From contig CAUYUJ010003036.1 of the NCBI GenBank assembly GCA_963575745.1, positions 40,001 through 104,000 on the forward strand: a stretch of DNA of 64,000 bases. Reading direction: 5' to 3'. Position numbers and translations under genes: made by a program. Shown here piece by piece: positions 11,505 through 22,245 of the stretch. The stretch comes from Prorocentrum cordatum (taxonomy: Eukaryota > Sar > Dinophyceae > Prorocentrales > Prorocentraceae). The notes below the pieces were generated by a model. It had not been told where the DNA came from, did not search any database, and saw only the letters and a program-made list of their open reading frames with translations. Numbering within the stretch: position 1 is the first letter of the stretch; every line of letters starts with the position of its first letter.

Positions 11505-11776
11505 TGTATGCGTGTATGTATGTATGTATGTAAGGTATGTAAGGTATGTGTGTATGTTTGTATGTATGTATGTATGTATGTAGGTATATGTATGTGTGTA
11601 TGTATGTATAGATGTATGTATGTATGCATGTATGTATGTATGTATGTGTGTATATGTGTATGCATGTGTGTATGTATTTATGTATGTATGAATGTATGTA
11701 TGTGTGTATGTATGTATATATGCATGCATGTATGTATGTATGTGTGTATGCATGTATGTGTGTATGTGTATGTGTC

Positions 11777-11819
<43 letters not shown>

Positions 11820-12493
11820 GTGTGTATGTATGTATGTATGTGTGTATGTATGTATGTATGTGTGTATGTATGTATGTATGTATGTAATGTATATAATGTG
11901 TGTATGTATGTATGTATGTATGTATGTATGTATGTATGTAGGTATGTAGGTATGTAGGTATGTAGGTATGTAGGTATATGTATGTGTGTATATGTATGTA
12001 TGTATGTATGTGTGTGTATGTGTATGTGTATGTGTAGGTGTATGTGTATGTGTATGTGTATGTGTGTGTATGTATGTATGCATGTATGTATGTATGTATG
12101 TATGTGTATGTATGTATGTATGTATGTATGTATGTGTGTGTGTATGTATGTATGTATGTATGTATGTATGTATGTTATGTAATGAATGTGTGTGTATGTA
12201 TGTATGTATGTATGTATGTAGGTAGGTAGGTAGGTAGGTATGTAGGTATATGTATGTGTGTATATGTATGTATGTATGTATGCATGCATGCATGCATGCA
12301 TGCATGTATGTATGTATGTATGTATGTATGTATGTATGTATGTGTGTATGCATGTGTGTATGTATGTATGTATGTATGTATGAATGTATGTATGTATGCA
12401 TGCATGCATGCATGTATGCATGTATGCATGTATGTATGTATGTATGCATGTATGTATATATGTATGTGTGTGTATATATATATATATATATAT
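11505..12493. repeat. (TGTA)n-type tetranucleotide array ending in (TA)n
   Basis: Nearly 1 kb of tgta/tatg units with tgtg, tgca and gtag variants. Sub-blocks alternate (tgtatg, gtaggtag, tgcatgca). It ends in a TA run at about 12474-12493. The tgca-rich and tata-rich parts are self-complementary. Confidence 0.95.
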
Positions 12494-12546
12494 CACGGGG
12501 GGCAGGCCCGGGGCCTGAAAACAGTTGCCTCGACCCTCCATGGGAG

Positions 12547-13140
12547 TACCGGGGCTCATTTTCCCTGTGTTTTTAGAGGGGTTCGGCGTTCCGGGCCTCG
12601 GAGGCCGCCGCGATGGTCCCAGACATTTTCCAGATCCTCGGCGCGGACTCCAAGACCATTCCGCGGAGGGCTCCAACAGGCTCCAGGGCAGCCCAAGAGG
12701 GCTCCAAGACGGTTCAAGGAACGACTGCAGGCTCTCATTTTTCCTGTGTTTCTGCAGGGTTTCGGTGCCTCCGGCCTCCGAGGTCGCAGCGGTGGGCCCA
12801 GACATTTTGAAGGCCCACGGACATAGCCCCAGGTCTATTTCCCAGAGGCCCCCAGCAGGCTCCAGGCTAGCCCAAAAGGGCCCCAAGATGGCCGCAGGAG
12901 TGGGTGCCAGCCCTCATTTACCTTGTGTTTTTTCCCGGGTTTCCGCATCCTGGGCCTGGGAGCCCGTCGCCATGGGCTCAGACATCTTTGAGAACCTCGG
13001 ATAGAGTTTTCTGATCATTCCCCGGCGGGCTCCAACAGGCCCCAGGCCAGCCCCAGAGGGCTCTAAGATGGCTCCAGGAACGACTGCAGGCTCTAATTTT
13101 TCTTATGTTTTTGCAGGGTTTCGGTGCCTCGGGCCTCCGA
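12547..13140. repeat. ~180-bp tandem repeats, 3.3 copies
   Basis: Copies start near 12553, 12731, 12911 and 13090. Each begins like ggctctcattttcctgtg, followed by a GC-rich block (ggcctccgaggtcgcagcgg) and a block rich in ggctcc and caagagg. The last copy is cut short by the GGA array. Confidence 0.8.
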
Positions 13141-13143
13141 GGT

Positions 13144-13355
13144 CGCAGCGGTGGAGGAGGAGGAGGAGGAGGAGGAGGAAGAGGAGGAGGAGGAGGAGGA
13201 AGAGGAGGAGGAGGAGGACGAGGAGGGGGACGAGGAGGAGGGGCTACAGGAGGAGGACGCGGAAAACATAGCAGCAGTAGCAGGGCGCGGCAGCAGGAAG
13301 CTCAGGAGACCGAGGACGGAGGAGGAGGAGGAGGAGGAGAACGCGCTCCGGGAAG
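13144..13355. repeat. (GGA)n purine-rich array
   Basis: Imperfect gga/gag triplets, interrupted by a short mixed stretch near 13255-13315. Confidence 0.9.
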
Positions 13356-13399
13356 GCTCGTCTGGAACGCGCTGGCTCAACAGGTGACATAGTCAGTCA

Positions 13400-13557
13400 C
13401 CACCCACCAAACCACTCCAACCCAACCCGAAGGCTCAGATTTACCCTCGATTTTCCAGTGGGGGGGTTCGGGAAACATTGAAAAAACACATGTGGAACCC
13501 TTACCCCCCCCAACCCGAAATTCGGGTCTTCGGGTTGGGTTGGGGTGGTCTGGTAGG
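13400..13557. mobile_element. MITE-like element with inverted ends and 10-bp flanking direct repeats
   Basis: The ends are inverted repeats: left 13400-13431 and right 13529-13557 share ccaacccaacccgaa exactly and most of the outer bases. The element is directly flanked by tagtcagtca at 13390-13399 and 13558-13567, in the same orientation, as expected of a 10-bp target-site duplication. The 158-bp interior has no coding sequence. A duplication of 9-11 bp is typical of Mutator-like elements, but the family is not proven. Confidence 0.6.
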
Positions 13558-13736
13558 TAGTCAGTCAGACCGCAGGAAGCGGGAGGGCTGATTGAAGTCT
13601 CTTGGAGCCCTTTTATGTGATTCGCGGGGTGTGCTGGGCTTTCTTCGGGGTGGAAGTCTCGGTGTTTCGGCCCGCGCGCCCTTTCGGGGGCCGTTCTTCG
13701 GGTCGTCTGGGGGCTTTTTGGGCGGCAGTGGCGCCC

Positions 13737-13995
13737 TCAAGAGGCCCCCATGACGGCCCAGGAGTCCCCCAGACAGCCCAAGAGCTCTCCAGGGCGGCCC
13801 CAGAGCCTCCCGAGACGGCTCTCCAGGCCGCCAGCGGGTCCCAAGAAAGCCCCGAGACGCGCCCGAAACGCTCCCGAGAGCCCCAGATTGGACCCGGATG
13901 GCCTCAGAATGGTTCCCAAAAGGCCGACTCTCGCTGATAAGACGCCCCCAAGAGAGCCCAAGAACAGCCCCAGACGGTTTCAAAACGGCTCCCAA
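13737..13995. repeat. Dispersed CCAAG/CTTGG-type degenerate oligomer repeats
   Basis: Runs of units like gcccaagagagc and ccccagacggt, about 10-12 bp each and degenerate. Here the C-rich strand is on plus. The same family recurs at several other places in the window. Confidence 0.6.
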
Positions 13996-14508
13996 GTGGC
14001 CGCGCTTCGCTGTCGGTGGAACGGACTGGAACTGAGGTACGGTGGGTGCGTCCGTTTGGGAGCGCGGGTCCCGGTATCGGTGTCGGCCGCGCCACGTGGC
14101 CATGACCTCGGTCTTCCCGAGCTTCCAGTTGACGGTCATAAAGTTCGTAAGTCTCGCAGAGAATCTCGATCACGATGCGGAGCTTCCTGGTGAACTCCTT
14201 CGGGGAGGACGCCATGACCGCAATAGCCTCGTCGTCAACGAAAGTCACGTCGAAAATGATGGCCTGGTCACGTTTGTCTTCGTCGCAGCTTTCTCCATCA
14301 CCTTGCGGAGAGCGCCGGCGTAAGACAGGTTGAATATCACGCCTCCGAGCAGGCACCCTTGGCGCCCGCCTCCTTTCACCGTGAGGACTCCGCTCGAGCC
14401 CCGCATTCCGAGCCAGAAGTTGGCGCGTAGAGATCCGATGCGTTTGGCAGTGCGGTGGTGCACGCGGATCTTCTCGCAGATGGGCTCCTGCTCGATCGTG
14501 CTGGCCAG
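13985..14508 (-). pseudogene. Reverse transcriptase remnant (minus strand)
   Basis: Reading down the minus strand from 14508, one frame gives RTAKRIGSLRANFWLGMRG and RQGCLLGGVIFNLSYAGAL (RT block B with its RQG and FN/Y features). After a frameshift near 14250, a second frame gives VTFVDDEAIAVMAS (block C with the catalytic VDD). A third frame gives VNWKLGKTEVMATWRGR, the usual block D/E with the K-T-E motif. At least two frameshifts and lack of the N-terminal blocks show a dead fragment. Its 5' side ends abruptly at a GGA array. Confidence 0.75.
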
Positions 14509-14697
14509 TAGGAGGAAGGGGAGGAGGAGGAGGAGGAGGAGGAGGAGGAGGAGGAGGAGGAGGAGGAGGAGGAGGAGGAAGAGAGGATGGAGGAGGAGAA
14601 GGAGGAGGGGAGGAGGAGGAGGAGGAGGGAGGAAGAGGAGGAGGAGGAGGAGGAGCGAGGAGGAGGAGAAAGAGGAGGAGGGGGAGAGAGGAGGTGA
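14509..14697. repeat. (GGA)n array
   Basis: Nearly pure gga/agg triplets, becoming gag-rich toward 14697. It directly abuts the truncated RT remnant. Confidence 0.9.
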
Positions 14698-15009
14698 TGG
14701 GCTACTCTCTTCTCTCGCCCTCGGCTCTGGCTCGTGCGGTGCCTCAGCCTGTCCGCGCTCCGGTCCTCCGCGGGGTGTGGGCCCGCCGGGTGGGCACCAA
14801 AACCGTCCCATGGCATGGCTTGCTATGATGCTCGCCGGGCGTCCATTCCACCCCTGCTTTTCCTTCTTCCCCACTGCGCTGTGCTTCCCGTGGGAAATTA
14901 TCCCGGAAAAGCAACCTAACAGCGATGTGTAGAAGCATATCTGAAAGCATTCCCCTTAAGATTCAGATGAAAATCCAGTTGTCGAATTCTGCTGTTCTCG
15001 CAGTCGTAG
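14698..15009. other. Spacer without recognised gene
   Basis: Mixed sequence with no convincing coding region and no repeat that I can define. Confidence 0.5.
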
Positions 15010-15383
15010 TCGCATTCGCGATGACAGTCGCAGTGGCAACGGCAGTCGCAGTCACAGCCTCAGCCTCAGCATGCCTCAGCCTCAGCCTCAGCCTGCCTCA
15101 GCCTCAGCCTGCCTCAGCCTCAGCCTCAGCCTGCTTCAGCCTCAGCCTCAGTCTGCCTTCAGCCTCGGCCTCAGCCTCAGCCTGCCTCAGCCTCAGCCTG
15201 CATCAGCCTCAGCCTCAGCCTCAGCTTGCCTCAGCATCAGCCTGCCTCAGCCTCAGCCTCAGCCTCAGCCTCAGCCTCAGCCTCAGCCTGCTTCAGCCTC
15301 AGCCTCAGTCTGCCTTCAGCCTCGGCCTCAGCCTCAGCCTGCCTCAGCCTCAGCCTGCCTCGGCCGCAGCATCAGCCTGCCTC
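15010..15383. repeat. (CAGCCT)n hexamer array
   Basis: Cagcct units with tgcctcag and ttcagcct variants. Larger blocks (cctgcttcagcctcagcctc then agtctgccttcagcctcgg) are themselves repeated near 15130 and 15290. The array starts with gcagtcgcagt-type units around 15010-15060. Confidence 0.9.
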
Positions 15384-15565
15384 AGCATTCAAAATGTGGC
15401 CCAGGAATGGAGTTCTGGGAACTAGAAGAACACGAGGTGGCCTACAGTTGGCTCCGGGCATTCAAAATCATACCCAGGAATTGAGTTCTGGGAATTTGAA
15501 GAGCACGAAGTGGCCTACAGTTGGCTCCGGGCATCCAAAATGTACGCCAGGAATGGAGTTCTAGC
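15384..15565. repeat. ~70-bp tandem repeat, 2.5 copies
   Basis: Units contain gcattcaaaat, ccaggaatggagttctggga and gtggcctacagttggctcc, at about 15384, 15458 and 15531. The third is cut off after gagttcta. Confidence 0.8.
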
Positions 15566-15574
15566 AGCGCCAAG

Positions 15575-15616
15575 AGCGATTTTGCGAGGATGTCCCAAGC
15601 GATTTGGGTTTCGACG
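15575..15616 (-). repeat. Isolated inverted copy of the 32-bp satellite monomer
   Basis: The reverse complement reads aaatcgcttgggacatcctc followed by gcaaaatcgct, matching the satellite core at 8860-11330. It stands alone, about 4 kb from the main array. Confidence 0.65.
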
Positions 15617-15722
15617 GCAGCCGCGCCGGGTCCCGCCCCGGGTCCCGCCCCGACCCCCCTGAGGAGTCATGATGCTCTCTCTTTTGACCCCACTAGAAAC
15701 CTATCAGTCTTCGCTGTTAGGT

Positions 15723-15785
15723 AAAAACACACACTGTGGGAAAACACACACACGTGTGTGTTTTTGTCCCACTGTGTGTTTGTTT
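15723..15785. repeat. Near-perfect palindrome of CA/GT and CCCAC motifs
   Basis: Left arm aaacacacactgtgggaaaa and right arm ttttgtcccactgtgtgttt meet at cacacacgtgtgtg near 15752. It is followed to about 15905 by repeats of T-runs with cccacagtgtg. Confidence 0.75.
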
Positions 15786-15905
15786 TGTGTGTTTTTTTTT
15801 CCCACAGTGTGTGTTTTTTTTTCCCACGGTGTGTTTTTTCCCACAGTGTTTTTTTTTTTTCCGCAGTTTTTTTTTTCTCCCACGGTGTGGTTTTTTCCCA
15901 CAGGC

Positions 15906-16462
15906 TCCCTCGCTTGGTGGCTCCCGCTCGGCTTGGCTCCGTCGGCCGTTTCGCGCTCTCTCGCCATCGGCATATGGCCCGCCGTCGGCACCCACTCTGC
16001 CCCACTCGCGGCCCGGCCGCCTCCTCGCCAAGGCGCCTCATTCGTGCGGTGGCCCCGCTCGCTCTGCCTCCGCCTCCCGCCTCCGGCTTGGGCCCGGTGG
16101 CCTCACCGCAGCTGGGCCTCTCACAACTCGCGCAGGAAAGAACTCTGGTCCAGACTCTGCAAAGGACTCCCTCCCAAAAGGCCTGGGGTCACAGTGGATC
16201 TGGACGGCATTGGAGTCCTTTAAACTCCGATGCAACAGCCCGCCTGACGGGTCCATGGCAGCGGATGTCAAAAAAAAATCGGTGGCTTCACCGCTGCTCT
16301 TTCGGGGTTTCGGCGTTTTGGGCCCGGATGCGCCTTGCGCGCGTCTTCCTGGCCTCTCGATTTCGCGCCGCTCCACGAGGAACCTGTAATGCGAGGTATA
16401 CGTGCCCCTCCGTTGCCTTGCATCCGTGGTTTGGATTCAGCCGCGCGTCGGAGGGAAACGTG
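15906..16462. other. GC-rich spacer without recognised gene
   Basis: Open frames exist but have biased Arg/Ala/Pro composition and no motif. No supported feature. Confidence 0.5.
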
Positions 16463-16955
16463 CGTTGTGTGTGTGTGCGTGTGTGTGTGTGTGTGTCTGT
16501 GTGTCTGTGTGTCTGTGTGTCTGTGTGTCTGTGTGTTTGTCTGTCTGTGTCTGTCTGTCTGTCTGTCTGTGTCTGCGTGTCTGTGTCTGTGTGTGTCTGT
16601 GTGTGTGTGTCTGTGTGTGTCTTTGTGTCTTTGTGTCTGTGTGTCTGTGTGTCTGTGTATGTGTGTCTGTCTGTGCGTCTGTGCGTCTGTGTGCCTGTGT
16701 GTCTGCGTGTCTGTGTGTCTGTGTGTCTGTGTGTGTGTGTCTGTCTGTGCGTCTGTGCGTCTGTGTGTCTGTGCGTCTGTGTGTCTGTGTGTCTGCGTGT
16801 CTGTGTGTCTCTGTGTCTCTGTGTGTGTGTGTGTCTGTCTGTGCGTCTGTGCGTCTGTGTGTCTGTGTGTCTGCGTGTCTGTGTGTCTGTGTGTCTGTGT
16901 GTGTGTGTCTGTCTGTGCGTCTGTGTGTCTGTGTGCCCGTGTGTGTGGATTGGGA
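16463..16955. repeat. (GTCTGTGT)n-type array
   Basis: About 490 bases of gtgtgtct/gtgcgtct units. A block with ctgtctgtgcgtctgtgcg recurs near 16670, 16740, 16825 and 16908, giving a higher-order period of about 80 bases. Confidence 0.9.
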
Positions 16956-17577
16956 TCGGCGCCATGCTTATGGAGCTAGTTCTTTGACAGGATCAGGCAA
17001 CTCTATGTTGTAGGGGGGGCAGGATGGGCGCCATTCCGAGTCAAGTCCGACTGAGAAATAGGTCTTGTGGGGGAGTTGGGATAGGCGCCAAGCTTGTTGA
17101 ATTCCTAGTTGAACGCGCATGAAGTCAAGGAATCATATGTTTGATGCTTGTGAGAAGTCTGTCAGAAGTCACGCAAGGACGTTTCCTAAAAGGCTCTTGT
17201 TCTGGAGTTTTTGTTTCAGAAGCCTTTCACAAGCGTCTTAGAAGCTTTGCAGAAATCGCCCAGAAGTTTGTACTTAGGCTTGTGGAGGCTCGTAAGAGGC
17301 CCGTAAGAGACGTTCAGGAGGCCTCTCCGCATATTCCAGGATACTCCGAGAAGCTCCGACGCATCTCCACCCACATAGGTTGCAGTCAGATCGCTCCGGG
17401 TAGTTGCCATCGGTACCGACTAGTTTTGGAGCGCACCAAGTTAGTTGCCATCGGTCGTGTTATCCCTGAGGAATCTCCCAGGTGTCCTAAGGAAGCCCTG
17501 GTCCTAACGAAGCCCTCACGTGCTCCCCTTTCGGAATGGCCCGGATTCCTGAAAGAGTTCGCACGTCTCCACAACAG
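16956..17577. other. Spacer; doubtful 149-codon frame on plus strand
   Basis: Two similar segments (gcaggatgggcgccattcc and ttgggataggcgccaagc) lie near 17018 and 17079. A frame at 17141-17590 reads without a stop, but most of it is degenerate agaagt/ttagaagc-type repetition and no domain is recognised. Confidence 0.4.
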
Positions 17578-18195
17578 TCAAAAACCCTAATGAGGACGCG
17601 CGACTTTGCTCAGGGTACCCTTGCGTCCTTGCTCTTCCTTGCTCTCGCGGCTCGTCCTTGGCCTCTTTCGCTTGCCCGCTTGTCAGGGTACCCTTGGGGC
17701 GTTCGTCGCCCGCCGCCCCAGAAATCCCAACTTCGGCTTCCAAGGGTCTCGCGTCCTTACCGCGCGTCCTTCCTAGGGTTTTTGGCTCCAGTTCACGCCG
17801 CGTCGCCGCCCGTGGCCGCCGCGTGGTCGCCCGCTTGGGGGGGGAGGGGCACGCCGAGGCTTACGCCGCGTCGCCGCCCCGTTGCCGCCGCGTTGCCGCC
17901 CGCGCGTGGGGATCTGCCGAGGCTTCGCCGCGCAGCCTGCGCCGCACAGCCTGCAGCACAGTGCAGTGACTGCACTCAAAGAACCCCAATGAGGACGCGC
18001 GACTTTGCTCAGGGTACCCCTTGCGTCCTTGCGATGCTGCTCCTCTAGGCACCAACGCTTGTCTGGTAAGGACGGAGGTGCGTCAGGGTACCCTTGCGTC
18101 CTTTGGGTTTTCGTCGTCCGCCGTCCCAGAAATCCCAACTTCGGCTTCCAAGGGTCTTGCGTCCTTACCGCGCGTCCTTCCTAGGGTTTTTGACT
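17578..18195. repeat. ~400-bp duplicated segment
   Basis: A block (gaggacgcgcgactttgctc, cagggtacccttg, cagaaatcccaacttcggct, ccgcgcgtccttcctagggt) occurs at about 17590-17787 and again at about 17990-18190. GC-rich sequence rich in gccgccgcg lies between them. Confidence 0.8.
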
Positions 18196-18279
18196 ACCTC
18201 TTTGGGATCCACGCGGTCTAGCATAGATACATTCATACGTGCACATACATACCCGTATTCTGCAGGCATCCACGGGCAT

Positions 18280-19110
18280 GCAGGTGTCCAGCGCCGTGAA
18301 GGAGGACGGGCATGAAGACCACATGGGGGCGGGAACATGGAACTTGAAGGACAAAGGGGTCAAGAGTGAGGGAGGAGGACTGAGAGGATCGGGTGAATGA
18401 TTAAGGAGGAGGGGCGCGCTGAGGAGGAGGATGAGGATGACGATGGCGAGGAACCAGGAGGGATGATGGATGTTGCAGGTGATGACGATGATGGCTACGA
18501 TGACGATGATGGCAAGGACGTAGACGATGAGGATGCCGATTCTCATGGTAGTGATGGGGAGGATGGCACATGAGTAGGATGAGGATGATGGGGGAGGGAG
18601 AGGGCGACGGGAATGGGGAGGAAGGAAGCGAGGGATGGCACATATGGATAAGCGGGAATGGATGGATGAGTAGGATGCGAGGGAGGGCTAGAGTGAGGAA
18701 AGGAATGATTGACGGAAGGCGGGAGGCAGGATGAGAAGAAGGAAGAGGAAGAGGAGGACCACGACGACGAATTTGCAGCTGAAGGTGTGACAAGGAATGA
18801 GGATGTTGCTTTCGCTCGCACGGTCGTCGGAAAGCGGAAGCGGGCAGCGCGCGAGCAGGCGTGAACATGAGGAATGGGACATGCGGAGTATGGAATGCGA
18901 TTAAGGAGAAAGACGGCAGGAGGCAAGAAGGCGGACGCTGGAAGGAGGAGCGAGGAGGAGGGGAGGGAGGGGGAGGGCAGATGAGGAGAAGGCGGAGATG
19001 GTGAGGAGGAGGCGGATAGGAGGAGGAGGAGGAGGGAGCAGAGCATGGGGAGGAGCAGGGTGTGAAGGAGTAGGAGTAGGAGGGGGATGAGGGGCGGGGA
19101 GGGAGGGAGG
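18280..19110. repeat. Purine-rich low-complexity region (GGA, GAT, GGGA)
   Basis: Dense gagg, ggatga and ggaggag motifs on the plus strand, grading from gat-rich (about 18420-18560) to gga-rich (about 18900-19110). Long minus-strand open frames here are Pro/Ser/Leu repeats and not genes. Confidence 0.7.
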
Positions 19111-20220
19111 GGGGGAGGGAGGGAGGGGGGAGGGCGGACGAAGGCTCCCTCCTCCCCGCGGCGCCGCCCGCCTCCAGCCCCGCGAGGCCGCGAGGCCCGG
19201 GAGGCCCGTTCGTTGGCGCGCCCGCCCGATGGGGCGAGCTCGGCGCGCGGCGGGGCCATGGGTGCGGGCAATGGCGCTTGCCGCGGCCAGCGTGCTGCCA
19301 GGCGCCCGCCCCCCCCCCCCCCCCTCCCGCGTCGGCAGAGCAGGTGGCGGAAGAGGGGGGGGGGGAGGGGAGGCGAGGCCTCGTCCCCCGCCTCCTCCGA
19401 GATTGCTGCTGTTGCTCGTCCTCCTCCTCCTCCTCCTCCTGGACAGGGGGGGGCGGCGGCTGCCGGGCGGAGACGGGGGCGGGGCGGGGAGGGGACGGGA
19501 GCGGACAATGGGGCAGGGAGGGTCAGAGGAGGACGGGGCAGCAGGGGCAGGAGGGGGACGCGGAGTTCAGGGAGGGGGGGGAGGAGTAGCGGGCGGGAGA
19601 AGATGGGGGGGGGGGGGCAGGCCCGTGGCACACTCGAGAGGGCCTCTGCCGGCCCAGACGGCAGGACAGCGACGGCCAGCCCGTCGCCTCTCCACTTGCC
19701 CAGACCACGCCCTATCGCTCCCACCCTCCCGTCCCTTGCCTCCCACTCTGCCTCTCCCAACCTCCCCCCCCCCTTCCTCCCATCCCTTCCCCATCTCCGT
19801 CCCCCTCCCAGCGCGTTCTGCTCTTCCTCCCCCCTCTCCCACGCGCCCTCGCCTCGCGCTCCCTCCTCGCTCTCTCCCCTCCCCCCCTCCTCCTCCTCTG
19901 CCCCCCCTGCCCCTCTCCTGGCGCCCCGCCTCGCAGCGTACTGTTTGCTTTGCCCGCCGCTTTCTTTCCATCTTCCCCTCGTGGCCAGGACTGGAGCCTG
20001 CGATCGCTGGCGCCATCGCGCCAGTCCAGGCTACGCTTCCACTTGTCCTGGTGCCAAGGACGCGAGGGCTTGGGGCAGAGCCCCTCTTCACATGACTCTT
20101 CCCTGCTCCTGCTCCCTCCATCCCCTCCTCCTGAGGGGAAGGAGAGGAGGAGGTGAAGCCCCTATTCCTTCTTCCTCCCTCTCGCTCTCTCCCTCCCTGT
20201 CCCTCCGCCCCTCACCTCCT
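19111..20220. repeat. Very GC-rich low-complexity region with strand switch
   Basis: Homopolymer runs of C and G with CCTCC/GGAGG motifs. The plus strand is mainly G-rich to about 19620 and then C/T-rich to about 20220. No gene supported. Confidence 0.6.
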
Positions 20221-20837
20221 TCACTCAGATCGGATGCCCTGCCGCCGTTTGGAAGCCCCGGCGCGTACGAAACATACATTGGTGAGTTGGAAAGCCCGCT
20301 GTATGCATCTTATCGTCGACATGTCTTTTCTCGCCAAGCATTGAACCCCTCGCAATTCTAGCTGGTAGCGCATTTGGGAGCGGTTGCAGCTCGCGATCCA
20401 CGGAACGTGCGCAGAGTGCGACGTGGACGCACATTGCAATTTCCCTTCGCTTCCGCATTGGTATCACCCTCCAATCCATGAGCAATTTTTGCTTGTGGCT
20501 GTTTTGCATACCTGCTGGTAGTTCGCCTCGGACGCTCACTGACAAGCATGCGACGCGATGTGGAGCGACCCGCCCACGGGAACGCCACGACGCTCCCACG
20601 ACCCATCGCACCCCACAGGTACTGGCCACAGCTTCGCGCCGGGCATGACAGTGAGGATCTTCTCTGGGCTCTCACCGTGCTTCGTGAAGTGCGCGACGGT
20701 GCGAGCCGTCCTTGCGAGCACGTCGCGCCAGTCGAGTGGAGCACAGAAGGTTAACGCACCAGTCTCACCACCCTTGGCTTTGACCAAGGCTGTCAGCACC
20801 ACTACGGCTGCCCCTAACTTCGACATGGCGTTCGTCC
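20221..20837. other. Spacer; possible small minus-strand frame
   Basis: A minus-strand frame at about 20536-20865 has mixed composition (GAAVVVLTALVKAKGGETG) but no motif and no support beyond being open. It abuts the plus-strand copia relic and could be part of a non-coding terminal region. Confidence 0.3.
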
Positions 20838-20879
20838 TTGCGCCGGCCCGAGCTCCAAGGCGCACTAGCAGCTTTCATC

Positions 20880-21760
20880 GTGGTGGAGACCGAGGAGGAT
20901 CTCCATCTTGACGCTCTGGGGCAACATCCTCATGTTCTTCGTGGTCGCCTTTCTGTGGCTCGCCTGCACGATGCCTGGTGGAGCCGGCCCACAGGGCGGT
21001 GGGGGCAGTCGTCGTGGCATCAGTTCCCGTCTGCCGCCCCATGGTCACCCGAGCGCGAGTCTACGTATCCATTCCGCCACTGGGTACGGGACCCGCTCGC
21101 CTGGATCATGCTCGCCACCGACATGGACAGCGCCCAAAAGTGCGCTACTGTCATCCTCAAGCTCGGTGGGGCCGCTCGCGAGTTCACGCGCTCCAGGATC
21201 TTCACGGAGATGATGAGATGACGGAAGGAGAATGGTCAACGGCCAGCACGAGGACGCCGTGACTTACCTCATTGCGAACCTTGCCATTCAGTTCGGTCCA
21301 TTGGGCGAGGAGTCGCGCCTCCAGGCTACCCTCGAGCTTTTCGAGTTCTCCAGGCACCGTAGCGAGACCACAGATGCGCTGCTCTCGCGGTTTCTCACGC
21401 TGCGGGGTTTCTCACGCTGCGATTCAGAGCTGCGCACAATGGTGCAGCTGCGATGTCTTGGGGAGGCCGCAGCTGGCTGCTCCTCCGAGCGGTCGGCGTT
21501 GCAGCTAGCCAACTCACGGCGCCGGCCCAGCCCTGCCTCAACCGATGCCGATCCACGGGCCTGAGTTCAACAGTCTCGCTACTCTGACCAGGCGCGTGGG
21601 TCACATCGTGGAGCACGCACCGAACAACATCGCCAGCGCTCTTCGCTCGCAACCATTACTCGGAGGTTTCGATGGCGTGACCAAAGACGACAGTCAGGGC
21701 GCACCCTCCGCGGACCCCTGGCACACTCAGGGCCTCGATCCCTGGGCGGCCAGCGCCGCC
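20880..21760 (+). pseudogene. Copia-type gag remnant
   Basis: Three consecutive frames give YPFRHWVRDPLAWIMLATD and LKLGGAAREFTRSR, then VTYLIANLAIQFGPLGEESR and ATLELFEFSRHRSETTDALL, then PEFNSLATLTRRVGHIVEHA followed by PNNIASALRS. This succession is the gag pattern I know from dinoflagellate copia elements. Frame changes fall near 21220 and 21500-21545. Gag would form the particle in which reverse transcription occurs. Confidence 0.75.
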
Positions 21761-22186
21761 GAGCTCCCCGGTGCTGGAGGTGCTATAGTGCGCGACGCAA
21801 GCCGTCGAGGCGCGCCGCGCCCCCGCAGTCGGCATTTCCCAGCCGCCGCGCGGGCGCCCGCGGACGGGGCCGACTGCGTCAGTGGAGCCTCCTCAGGTGC
21901 CGGCTTGGATCCAGGCGGCGAGGTCAACTACCGAGCTCCAGAGTTCCAGCGCCTCAGCCCTGTCCAGATGCATGCCTTGTTGTTACGGCAGCGCCTTCTT
22001 CAAAAAACAAAGGCAAAGGCCGGGGTGCCCAGGAGGGGCGCGCGTTTCTCTCGGGGCCCTCATACATTCGGGTAGATATGGTTTTCTTCGGTGGAAAGGA
22101 CAGATTCAACGGCATGCGCTCGTCAGCCAGCGGGAATGGCAGGCGCCGCAATTGCCGCGGATGCGACATGATGAGACGGCCCCGCC

Positions 22187-22245
22187 ATGGCGTGGAGCAT
22201 CTGCGGGAGCGAATGCCACATTCGTACCGAGTGGCCTCGCGGCAC
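22187..22245 (+). pseudogene. Degraded CCHC zinc knuckle of gag
   Basis: The frame reads WSICGSECHIRTEWPRG. It aligns with a knuckle of the form C-x2-C-x4-H-x4-C, in which the first and last Cys have become Trp. It follows the gag region, as expected for copia, but the match is short. Confidence 0.4.

Noticed and set aside
11502-12886. Long Thr/His/Tyr and Cys/Val/Met frames on both strands
   Set aside because: They read the TGTA tetranucleotide array.
15758-16987. 409-codon plus-strand frame
   Set aside because: The second half is GTCTGTGT array and the first half has T-run and Arg/Pro-biased sequence with no motif.
17582-17590. Telomere-like aaaccctaa word
   Set aside because: A single unit without tandem copies; not evidence of a telomere.
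18543-20361. Opposing frames of more than 400 codons
   Set aside because: Low-complexity GC- and purine-rich DNA. Pro/Ser/Arg composition and no domain on either strand.
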